The position numbers and the translations under genes are program-made. Positions 6,844-12,873 of a DNA stretch of 12,873 bases are shown here, piece by piece. Positions within the stretch are counted from its first letter, which is position 1. Every line of letters starts with the position of its first letter. The notes under the pieces were generated by a model. The model did not search any database. It was not told where the DNA came from and worked only from the letters and a program-made list of their open reading frames with translations. Source of the DNA: Methanoculleus sp. UBA77 (GTDB lineage: Archaea; Halobacteriota; Methanomicrobia; Methanomicrobiales; Methanoculleaceae); contig DALN01000076.1 of the NCBI GenBank assembly GCA_002499455.1, forward strand, positions 557-13,429. Direction: 5' to 3'.

Positions 6844-8754
6844 ATGAAAATTGTACCCGATACCAGCGTCGTGATAGACGGGCGCATAACATCGCTGATA
6901 AAAACCGGCGAATATAAGGGCGCAACAATAATCATACCGGAAGCCGTCGTCGCCGAACTGGAGGCACAGGCGAATCAGGGGCGGGAGATAGGGTTTTCCG
7001 GTCTGACGGAGCTCCAGGAACTCTTCCGGATGTCTGAAGAAGATATCATCTCCCTCCAGTACTCCGGGGGCCGGCCGAGCCTCGACCAGGTGAAACTCTC
7101 GAGCGGAGGCGAGATCGACGCCCTGATCCGGAACGTCGCCATCGAGCACGAGGCCCGGTTCGTCACGAGCGACCTCGTGCAGGCCGAGGTGGCAAAGGCG
7201 AAAGGCCTCGACGTCACCTACTTAAAGCCGCAGATAGGCGACTTCTCGCCGCTCTCGATCGACCAGTTCTTCGATGAGGAGACGATCGCGGTCACTCTTA
7301 AGGAGCGGGCCCCCCCCATGGCAAAGAAGGGGAAGCTCCGGGACATCAGGCTCGTCATGCTCCGCGAAGCACCCATGTCCGAGTATGAACTCCGCGCCAT
7401 GGCGCAGGAACTCCTCGAGCGGGCAAAACGCGACCCCGACGGGTTCATCGAACTCGAGAAGCGGGGGATCACGGTCGTCCAGATCGGGTCGCTCCGGATC
7501 TCGATCGCCCGCCGGCCGTTCTCCGACGGGATGGAGATCACGGTTGTCCGGCCGCTCGTCGACCTTGCGCTCGACGACTACGACATGGCGCCCGAGATCA
7601 AGAAGCGGATCCTCGGGAACCGCCGCGGCGTCCTGATCGCCGGCCCGCCCGGTGCGGGGAAGACCACGCTCGCCCAGAGCCTCGCGACGTTCCTTGCCGA
7701 CCACGACTTCATCGTGAAGACGATGGAAGCCCCGCGGGACCTGCAGGTGCCCGACCACATCACGCAGTACACGGCGCTTGAAGGGAGCATGACGAACACC
7801 GCCGAGGCCCTCCTGCTCGTCCGGCCCGACTACGTGGTATTCGACGAGATCCGGAAGAACGAGGACTTCAGTGTCTATGCCGATATGCGCCTAGCAGGGA
7901 TGGGCATGGTCGGCGTGGTCCACGCGATGGAGGTGCACGACTGCCTCCGGCGGTTCTGCGACCGCGTTGACTACAGCGTCCTGCCGCAGATCGTCAACAC
8001 CATCATCTACGTCGTTCAGGGCAGGATCACGAAGATTTACGACCTCGAACTGACGATCAAGGCCCCGGAGGGCATGCCCGGCGAGACCCATATCCGCCCG
8101 GTCATCGTCGTCCGCGAGCACCCCCGGTGGGAGCCCGAGATCGAGATCTTCCGCTACGAGGGCGAGACCCTTGTGATGCCGATCGTCCGGAGAAACGTCG
8201 AGGCGCCGATGGCCGCTCCTGCCGCACCCCCCGTAGTGCCGGCCGTAGCAGCACCCGCCCCGGCGGCAGCGGAGGCCGGAGAGAACGTCTCCTGGAAGGT
8301 TGCGGAGAAGGAGGTCCAGCGGGAGATCGGGCGCTACACGAGCGGCCCGGTCGAGGTCCGGATCATCAGCGACAACAAGGCCGTCGTCTACATCGAGGAC
8401 AAGGACGTCCCGGCAGCGATCGGCAAGGGCGGCAAGAACGTCTCGGCGATCGTGAACAAACTCGGTATCGGGATCGACATCCGCCCGCGGAGTGAGCTTG
8501 AGGCGAAGAAGCCTGCCGAGGAGGAGATGCAGCTTGCCGGAGGGATCAGGATCCGGATCGACAAGAAGCAGCTCACCATCGTCTCGACGGAGAACAAGGG
8601 CAAGATTGTCGACGTCTTCGCCGGGAAGGAGTATCTCTTCACGGCAACGGTGAACGAGGAGGGGGATATCCTCCTCGCGAAGAACAGCACCATCGCCCAG
8701 GAGATGCTCAAGCGCTACAACGAGGGCGAGACGATCCGGCTGCGGCCGGTATGA
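6844..8754 (+). CDS. PIN domain - ATPase - KH domain protein (archaeal PINc/PINA-type ATPase)
   Basis: A 636-aa fusion. Residues 1-130 form a PIN nuclease-like domain starting VPDTSVVIDGR with the acidic quartet D6, E38, D92 and D110 all present, so nuclease activity is possible. A RecA-like ATPase related to the secretion-ATPase family follows, with Walker A GPPGAGKT (267-274), Walker B YVVFDE (330-335) and an IRKNEDF...VVHAMEVHD segment. An Ala/Pro-rich linker (about 457-480) leads to a type KH RNA/DNA-binding domain with IGKGGKN (526-532), then a short basic and beta-rich tail. The family is widespread in Euryarchaeota and Crenarchaeota. The Sulfolobus relative PINA is reported to promote Holliday-junction migration with Hjc, but a role here is inferred. 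GGTGAT (6833-6838) five bases before ATG 6844 sets the start. It lies 23 bp after hisI and 42 bp before leuS. Confidence 0.94.
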   Translation: MKIVPDTSVVIDGRITSLIKTGEYKGATIIIPEAVVAELEAQANQGREIGFSGLTELQELFRMSEEDIISLQYSGGRPSLDQVKLSSGGEIDALIRNVAIEHEARFVTSDLVQAEVAKAKGLDVTYLKPQIGDFSPLSIDQFFDEETIAVTLKERAPPMAKKGKLRDIRLVMLREAPMSEYELRAMAQELLERAKRDPDGFIELEKRGITVVQIGSLRISIARRPFSDGMEITVVRPLVDLALDDYDMAPEIKKRILGNRRGVLIAGPPGAGKTTLAQSLATFLADHDFIVKTMEAPRDLQVPDHITQYTALEGSMTNTAEALLLVRPDYVVFDEIRKNEDFSVYADMRLAGMGMVGVVHAMEVHDCLRRFCDRVDYSVLPQIVNTIIYVVQGRITKIYDLELTIKAPEGMPGETHIRPVIVVREHPRWEPEIEIFRYEGETLVMPIVRRNVEAPMAAPAAPPVVPAVAAPAPAAAEAGENVSWKVAEKEVQREIGRYTSGPVEVRIISDNKAVVYIEDKDVPAAIGKGGKNVSAIVNKLGIGIDIRPRSELEAKKPAEEEMQLAGGIRIRIDKKQLTIVSTENKGKIVDVFAGKEYLFTATVNEEGDILLAKNSTIAQEMLKRYNEGETIRLRPV

Positions 8755-8785
8755 TCTGGATGAGATGATGAGTAATCGAGGATTT

Positions 8786-8790
8786 GGAGG
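8786..8790 (+). promoter_or_regulatory. Ribosome binding site fixing the GTG start of leuS
   Basis: GGAGG stands six bases before GTG 8797. The first in-frame ATG (8812) lacks such a site, so GTG is the likely initiation codon. Confidence 0.8.
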
Positions 8791-8796
8791 CTTATA

Positions 8797-11577
8797 GTGA
8801 GCGGACTTGATATGCAGAGCAACGAACGGGAGTGCAGAGCCCGGTGGGAGCACGCGTTCGAGGCTGATCCGGCAGCGGATAAAGAGAAGTACTACCTGAC
8901 CGTGGCGTTCCCGTATCCAAGCGGGGCGATGCATGTCGGGCACGGACGGACCTACATCGTCCCGGACGTCCTTGCCCGCTACCAGCGGATGAAGGGGAGA
9001 CACGTCCTCTTCCCGATGGCGTTTCACGTCACCGGCACCCCGGTCATCGGGATCTCGAAGCGGATAGCAAACGGCGATGCGAAGACTATCGGGCTCTACC
9101 GTGACCTCTACCGGGTGCCGCAGGACATCCTCGACCGGTTCATCGACCCGATGGAGATCGTCCGGCACTTCTCGGAGGAGTACCGGCGGGTCATGCAGAA
9201 GTGCGGGCTCTCGATCGACTGGCGGCGGCGGTTCATCACCGTCGACCCCCAGTACAGCAAGTTCATCGAGTGGCAGTATAAGCACCTGCACGAGGAGGAG
9301 CACGTCGTCAGGGGTGCCCACCCGGTCAAGTACTGCCCGCAGTGCGAGAACCCGGTCGGCGACCACGATCTCCTGGAGGGTGACAAGGCCGAGATCATCA
9401 AGTTCACCCTGGTCGTCTTCTCCTGGAACGGTGCGAAGATCCCGTGCGCCACCCTCCGGCCCGAGACGATCTACGGCGTGACGAACCTCTGGGTGAACCC
9501 CGAGGTCACCTACGTGCGGACGATGGTCGACGGCGAGGAGTGGATCCTGAGCCGCGAGGCGGCAGGGAAACTCGCCCTGCAGGACCACACCGTCACGGTC
9601 TCTGAAGAGATCCCCGGCACGGTCCTGATCGACCAGACGGTCTCTCACCCGCTCTGCGGCGGCGTCCCCGTCCTGCCGGCGACGTTCGTCGACCCCGACA
9701 TGGGGACCGGGATCGTCATGAGCGTCCCCGCCCACGCACCCTTCGACTACATCGCTCTCCGCGACCTGCAGCAGCAGGGGAAGTACACCTCCATCCGGCC
9801 GGTCCCGCTCATCTCCGTCGAGGGCTACGGCGAGATCCCGGCAAAGGACGCTGTCGAGCGGGCGGGCATCCGCGACCAGAATGACCCGGGGATGGAGGCG
9901 CTCACCCAGGAGGTCTACAGCGCCGAGTTCTCCCGCGGGAAGGTCTTTGAGAGATACGGCGGGAGATCGGTCCGCGAGGCCCGCGACGATGTCGCGGCGC
10001 TGATGATGGAGCGCTACGGCTCCATCCCGATGTACGAGTTCGACAACCGCCAGGTGATCTGCCGGTGCGGCGGGCGGGTCTTCGTGAAGATCCTCCACGA
10101 CCAGTGGTTCCTGGAGTACAGCGACCCGTGCTGGAAGGAGCAGGTGAAGACCCAGCTCGAGCGGATGGCACTCGTCCCGCCCGAGGTCAGGGTGGAGTTC
10201 GACCGGACGGTCGACTGGCTGAAGGACTGGGCCTGCACCCGGCGGGTGGGGCTCGGCACGAAGCTCCCCTGGGATCCGACCTGGATCATCGAGCCGCTCT
10301 CGGACTCGACGGTCTACATGGCCTACTACACCATCTCCCACCACCTCAAGGCCATCCCGCCGGAGAACCTGACCCCGGAGGTCTTCGAGTACATCTTCAA
10401 GGGCGAGGGGAACCCGACCACGGTCGACCGCGAGACGCTGGACCGGATCCGGAGCGAGTTCCTCTACTGGTACCCCTACGACTACCGGTTCTCGGCAAAA
10501 GACCTCATATCGAACCACCTCACCTTCCAGCTCTTCCACCACCGGGCGATCTTCCCGCAGGATCTGCAGCCGAAGGGCATGGTCGTCTTCGGGATGGGGC
10601 TCCTGAACGGCGCGAAGATGTCCTCGAGCAAGGGCAACGTCTTCCTGCTCGAGGATGCCGTGGAGGAGTTCGGCGCCGATACCGTCAGGATGTTCCTGGT
10701 CGGGAGCGCCGAGCCCTGGCAGGACTTTGACTGGAGGAACGAGCTCGTCTCATCGACGAGGAAGCAGATCGAGCGGTTCTGGAACACCGTGACGGACGCA
10801 AAACAGGCGGAAGGCTCCTACGATATCGACGCCTGGCTCGCGAGCAGGCTCCAGCACCGTATCGAGAGCACCACGAAGGCCTTCGAGTCGTTCCAGACCC
10901 GGCAGGCACTGCAGGAGGCGTTCTTCGGCGTGGAGGCCGACCTGAAGTGGTATCGCCGCCGCCTGCCCGAGGGCGCAACCGGCGGGGCCGTGATGCAGGA
11001 CCTCTGCCGGACCTGGGTGCGGCTGCTCGCGCCGATCGTCCCCTTCACCTGCGAGTCGCTCTGGAAGGATCTCGGCGGAGAAGGCCTGGTATCGTTCGCC
11101 CCCTGGCCGGCGGTGGACGAAACCCGGGTCAACCCGGAGATCGAGCTTGCCGAGGAACTCCTGGAGAGGACGGTCGAGGATATCGAGTCGATCTTAAAGC
11201 TCATCCCGATGGAGCCGAAGTCCATCAGCCTCTTCGTCGCCCCCGCCTGGAAGCATGAGGCCTTCCGGATCATCGCGGCCTCGGCGGACAAGACCCGGGT
11301 GATGCGCGAGATCATGCAGAACGAAGGGATGCGCAAGCGCGGCCGCGAGGCGACGGACGCGGCGAAGCAGATCACGAAGCTCGTCCTGAAGCTCCCGCCC
11401 GAACTGGTGAAGCAGTTACAGGAGTCGACCCTCGACGAGCAGGCGATCCTCGAAGGCGCTCGGTCGTTCCTGGAGCACGAGTTCCACGTGCCGGTGACGG
11501 TCCAGAACGCCGGCGAGAGCACCCACGCGAAGGCGTCGGGGGCACTGCCCTTCAAGCCGGCGATCGTGATCGAATAA
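8797..11577 (+). CDS. leuS: Leucyl-tRNA synthetase (archaeal/eukaryotic type)
   Basis: LeuS charges tRNA-Leu with leucine in the cytoplasm. At 926 aa it has normal length for the archaeal/eukaryotic class. The HIGH-type motif HVGH is at 46-49, in YPSGAMHVGHGRTY, and the KMSKS-type motif KMSSSK at 607-612. The CP1 editing insertion is recognisable from about 218 (LRPETIYGVTNLW) to GTGIVMSVPAHAPFDY near 303-318, so post-transfer editing is probably retained. A CPQC motif and a CRCGG motif may bind zinc. The anticodon-binding helical domain and a C-terminal region ending KPAIVIE close the protein. The start is GTG 8797, supported by GGAGG six bases upstream. It follows the PIN-ATPase gene by 42 bp and may be co-transcribed. 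A T8 run begins four bases after its TAA. No sign of truncation. Confidence 0.98.
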   Translation: MSGLDMQSNERECRARWEHAFEADPAADKEKYYLTVAFPYPSGAMHVGHGRTYIVPDVLARYQRMKGRHVLFPMAFHVTGTPVIGISKRIANGDAKTIGLYRDLYRVPQDILDRFIDPMEIVRHFSEEYRRVMQKCGLSIDWRRRFITVDPQYSKFIEWQYKHLHEEEHVVRGAHPVKYCPQCENPVGDHDLLEGDKAEIIKFTLVVFSWNGAKIPCATLRPETIYGVTNLWVNPEVTYVRTMVDGEEWILSREAAGKLALQDHTVTVSEEIPGTVLIDQTVSHPLCGGVPVLPATFVDPDMGTGIVMSVPAHAPFDYIALRDLQQQGKYTSIRPVPLISVEGYGEIPAKDAVERAGIRDQNDPGMEALTQEVYSAEFSRGKVFERYGGRSVREARDDVAALMMERYGSIPMYEFDNRQVICRCGGRVFVKILHDQWFLEYSDPCWKEQVKTQLERMALVPPEVRVEFDRTVDWLKDWACTRRVGLGTKLPWDPTWIIEPLSDSTVYMAYYTISHHLKAIPPENLTPEVFEYIFKGEGNPTTVDRETLDRIRSEFLYWYPYDYRFSAKDLISNHLTFQLFHHRAIFPQDLQPKGMVVFGMGLLNGAKMSSSKGNVFLLEDAVEEFGADTVRMFLVGSAEPWQDFDWRNELVSSTRKQIERFWNTVTDAKQAEGSYDIDAWLASRLQHRIESTTKAFESFQTRQALQEAFFGVEADLKWYRRRLPEGATGGAVMQDLCRTWVRLLAPIVPFTCESLWKDLGGEGLVSFAPWPAVDETRVNPEIELAEELLERTVEDIESILKLIPMEPKSISLFVAPAWKHEAFRIIAASADKTRVMREIMQNEGMRKRGREATDAAKQITKLVLKLPPELVKQLQESTLDEQAILEGARSFLEHEFHVPVTVQNAGESTHAKASGALPFKPAIVIE

Positions 11578-11581
11578 ATCC

Positions 11582-11589
11582 TTTTTTTT
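11582..11589 (+). terminator. Oligo-T terminator after leuS
   Basis: A T8 run starts five bases after the leuS stop codon, with no stem needed in front of it, as expected for archaeal intrinsic termination. It closes the peptidase-hisI-PIN-leuS transcription unit. Confidence 0.7.
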
Positions 11590-11636
11590 CAGAGACACCT
11601 GCAGACCTTCGATTCACTTTCGCCCTGCAGGAGTCA

Positions 11637-11645
11637 GGTATATCC
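11637..11645 (+). promoter_or_regulatory. Possible TATA box for the DUF3795-TfoX unit
   Basis: GGTATATCC is the only TATA-like hexamer between the leuS terminator and the DUF3795 gene. It would start transcription near 11665, leaving a leader of about 60 nt that contains an inverted/direct CTGCAG-centred repeat. Spacing-based guess. Confidence 0.3.
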
Positions 11646-11727
11646 ACCTGCCCGGAGACCATGAATACGCCAGTGAGCGTCTCCTGCAGACCGTCCGCGG
11701 GGATCGAAGAGATGGAGCGTGGAAGAG

Positions 11728-11994
11728 ATGATCGAGTCAAGGTACGGGATACTCTGCGGTGAGTGCGAGTACCGGGAACGGACGGGCTGCAAGGGGTGCA
11801 CGGCGATCGAGAAGCCGTTCTGGGGCGAGAGCTGCCCCCTGAAAGCCTGCTGCGAGGCAAAGGGGCTCGAGAACTGCGGCAGGTGCGGCGAGTTCCCTTG
11901 CGAACTCCTCGTGCAGTTTGCGTTCGACGAGAGCCAGGGTGACGACGGGAGAAGGATCCGGCAGTGCATAATCTGGTGCAGGGGGGCGAGGTGA
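11728..11994 (+). CDS. Cysteine-rich DUF3795-family protein
   Basis: A small 88-aa protein with twelve cysteines (10, 13, 21, 24, 36, 41, 42, 50, 53, 58, 80, 84) in the pattern LCGECE...GCKGC...SCPLKACC...NCGRCGEFPC, which matches DUF3795, a family common in methanogens and anaerobic bacteria. The spacing suggests two or more zinc or iron-sulfur sites; which metal is bound cannot be read from the sequence. There is no membrane segment. ATG 11728 is chosen with GGAG (11714-11717) ten bases upstream; an in-frame GTG at 11719 would add three residues but leaves only one base to that site. Its stop codon TGA (11992-11994) is part of the ribosome binding site of the next gene, so the pair is translationally coupled. 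Function unknown. Confidence 0.88.
   Translation: MIESRYGILCGECEYRERTGCKGCTAIEKPFWGESCPLKACCEAKGLENCGRCGEFPCELLVQFAFDESQGDDGRRIRQCIIWCRGAR
11988..11994 (+). promoter_or_regulatory. Ribosome binding site containing the upstream stop codon
   Basis: GAGGTGA six bases before ATG 12001 is a near-full Shine-Dalgarno sequence, and its last three bases are the stop codon of the DUF3795 gene. A ribosome terminating on the first gene therefore stands on the initiation signal of the second. Confidence 0.8.
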
Positions 11995-12000
11995 GCCTGT

Positions 12001-12342
12001 ATGGCGTCGACGCCGGAGTTCGTGGAGTTTGTGGCCGAACAACTCGGCGGTGCAGGGGATATCGCCTGCAGGAAGATGTTCGGTGAGTACGGGATCTACT
12101 GCGACGGGAAGTTCTTTGCCTGTATCTGCGACAACCAGCTCTTTGTCAAGATCACGGAGGCCGGGAAGGAGTTCATGCCGGACGGCGAGACCGCCCCTCC
12201 CTACGAAGGTGCGAGACCCTACTTCCTGGTAACCGACCTGGACGACCGGGAGTTCCTGAAGGAGTTGACACAGGTAACCTGTGCCGCGCTTCCCGCACCG
12301 AAACCCCGGAAAAGCAGCAGAAAAATCAGGGATAGGGCCTGA
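12001..12342 (+). CDS. TfoX/Sxy N-terminal-domain protein
   Basis: A 113-aa protein consisting of a single TfoX N-terminal domain, recognised by RKMFGEYGIYCDGKFFACIC (residues 24-43), the following NQLFVKI strand, and the PPYEGARPYFLV segment. It lacks the C-terminal domain found in proteobacterial competence regulators Sxy/TfoX, as is usual for short stand-alone members, so a competence role should not be assumed; its function in archaea is not established. The last 15 residues are basic (KPRKSSRKIRDR) and may contact nucleic acid, though this is inferred. It is separated by six bases from the DUF3795 gene and coupled to it. A T6 run at 12491-12496 is the first termination signal downstream. 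Confidence 0.9.
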   Translation: MASTPEFVEFVAEQLGGAGDIACRKMFGEYGIYCDGKFFACICDNQLFVKITEAGKEFMPDGETAPPYEGARPYFLVTDLDDREFLKELTQVTCAALPAPKPRKSSRKIRDRA

Positions 12343-12459
12343 AGCAAACGATATCCGCTGGTACCTGCTTCACGTCCTGACGCAAGACCGCGCCCCCACC
12401 CATACATCGTTCACAAAAACAACTCCGGGTCGGGAAAACTGTCCAGGAGAGTTGATGCC

Positions 12460-12513
12460 CGGCACGAATCGAGTTAGCTCGTTAACATACTTTTTTCCAG
12501 AATAAACGTGCCG
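12460..12513 (+). terminator. Stem-loop region with T6 run after the TfoX gene
   Basis: The 197-bp gap 12343-12539 holds no convincing gene. Its distal part contains an outer inverted repeat CGGCACG (12460-12466) / CGTGCCG (12507-12513). Inside it lie a small CGAG-TTAG-CTCG hairpin (12470-12481) and the run TTTTTT (12491-12496). The T-run probably terminates the DUF3795-TfoX transcript; the outer repeat could also be an operator just upstream of the next promoter. Confidence 0.45.
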
Positions 12514-12523
12514 TTCAATATAA
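12514..12523 (+). promoter_or_regulatory. Likely TATA box for the 48-aa membrane miniprotein
   Basis: TTCAATATAA is centred 21-30 bp before the two possible start codons (12540 and 12549). That is archaeal TATA-to-start spacing for a leaderless mRNA, consistent with the weak Shine-Dalgarno. Confidence 0.45.
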
Positions 12524-12539
12524 GAGATTAGAGATCTTA

Positions 12540-12686
12540 ATGTATATCATGGGAGACGATGTGAACATCCCTCCACTGGCGTTCGCGGTATTGGTATTGT
12601 TGCTGATCATCCTGATCGTAGCGATGGTACCAGGCGTGGGAGCAACCATCATCGACATTCTGGGTAACGCAAACGGTCTTCTGTAA
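12540..12686 (+). CDS. 48-aa single-pass membrane miniprotein
   Basis: A short ORF with no family that I recognise. Residues 1-12 are polar with two aspartates (MGDDVNIPP). Residues 13-30 are an almost purely aliphatic helix (LAFAVLVLLLIILIVAMV), enough to span a membrane once. PGVGAT and the C-terminal tail DILGNANGLL follow. The start may be ATG 12540 or ATG 12549 (45 aa). A TATA-like element at fitting distance supports transcription as a leaderless message. Support for it being a gene is the coherent transmembrane segment, the good promoter and the downstream hairpin. It is too short to show codon bias well. It does not look like a class III signal peptide, which would need a basic residue before the cleavage site, so I do not call it the missing prepilin. 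Confidence 0.6.
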   Translation: MYIMGDDVNIPPLAFAVLVLLLIILIVAMVPGVGATIIDILGNANGLL

Positions 12687-12694
12687 AATTGTCT

Positions 12695-12732
12695 TGGCCC
12701 TGGGTCCAATCTGGAAAGGAGGACCAGGGCCA
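12695..12732 (+). promoter_or_regulatory. Strong hairpin bearing the ribosome binding site of a micro-ORF
   Basis: TGGCCCTGGGTCC (12695-12707) pairs with GGACCAGGGCCA (12721-12732), twelve base pairs with one bulged G and a 13-nt loop. The loop and 3' arm carry AAAGGAGG (12715-12722), and the last paired base is the A of ATG 12732. Folding would partly occlude initiation. No T-run follows directly, so it is not a standard archaeal terminator. Confidence 0.6.
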
Positions 12733-12830
12733 TGGATCCCTTAGCGTTTATCAAAGATTATCCAGTCGTAGTGACAATTCCCGGGATGCCACTCGTGCAA
12801 TCGAAGTGCACAGTCAGGAGAACGGCATAA
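12732..12830 (+). CDS. Possible 32-aa micro-ORF with a strong ribosome binding site
   Basis: An ORF of 32 codons starts at ATG 12732, nine bases after AAAGGAGG, one of the strongest ribosome binding sites in the window. The product (MDPLAFIKDYPVVVTIPGMP...) has no recognisable domain, no membrane segment and one cysteine (26), with a basic C-terminus (VRRTA). It begins 45 bp after the miniprotein stop, on the far side of a hairpin. It may be a real small protein, a regulatory leader peptide, or the 5' remnant of a longer gene disrupted near 12830-12873. Confidence rests on the initiation signal alone. Confidence 0.35.
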   Translation: MDPLAFIKDYPVVVTIPGMPLVQSKCTVRRTA

Positions 12831-12873
12831 CTGCACGAAGAACCTTTTTGGGCTCTGTTGAAATGCTTCACAT

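Noticed and set aside
7891..10542. 883-codon open frame on the minus strand, antisense to leuS and the PIN-ATPase gene
   Set aside because: Its product is an Arg/Asp/Val/Leu-rich string without any domain, and the opposite strand encodes two unmistakable proteins. Long antisense frames are expected from GC-rich codon bias.
11661..11762. 33-codon frame upstream of and overlapping DUF3795
   Set aside because: GGAG is only three bases from the ATG, the product has no features, and it overlaps a recognised gene in another frame; at most an upstream leader ORF.
12540..12686. The miniprotein as the missing prepilin
   Set aside because: The N-terminus has no basic residue or class III cleavage motif before the hydrophobic segment, and the protein is only 48 aa.

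Overview
The window looks like chromosomal DNA from a GC-rich methanogenic euryarchaeon, most likely of the Methanomicrobiales (a Methanoculleus-like genome). The grounds are an archaeal-type leucyl-tRNA synthetase, an archaeal PIN/ATPase/KH fusion protein, archaeal pilus-assembly proteins, strong GGAGG-type ribosome binding sites mixed with apparently leaderless starts, and oligo-T terminators. The genus is an inference; no rRNA or methanogenesis gene is present to fix it.

Layout. Positions 1-220 hold a degenerate array of short hairpins that runs off the left edge. Next comes a minus-strand operon (5288 down to 314) of four tightly coupled genes: an unrecognised 214-aa protein with a C-terminal beta-sandwich-like domain, a GspE/VirB11-family ATPase with a long disordered N-terminus, and two TadC/ArlJ-like membrane platform proteins. 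It ends at an oligo-T run (284-291). A 353-bp intergenic region (5289-5641) separates it from a plus-strand cluster: an archaeal prepilin peptidase (A24), hisI, a PIN-ATPase-KH protein and leuS, ending in a T8 run. After that are a two-gene unit (a Cys-rich DUF3795 protein and a TfoX N-terminal-domain protein), a 48-codon single-pass membrane miniprotein, and a 32-codon ORF whose ribosome binding site and start codon lie against a strong hairpin.

How the genes fit together. The minus operon supplies a motor and two platform proteins for a type IV-like pilus or secretion filament. The divergently transcribed peptidase would mature the prepilins, but no prepilin gene is visible here, so the substrates must be encoded elsewhere. 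HisI, the PIN-ATPase and LeuS are housekeeping or nucleic-acid functions that share the peptidase's transcription direction.

The parts least explained by known families are the hairpin array, the three helix-like motifs in the ATPase N-terminal tail, the 214-aa operon-leading protein, the folded-looking GC-rich island at 5455-5530, and the miniprotein/hairpin/micro-ORF module at the right edge. No CRISPR array, tRNA, rRNA or complete mobile element was seen.
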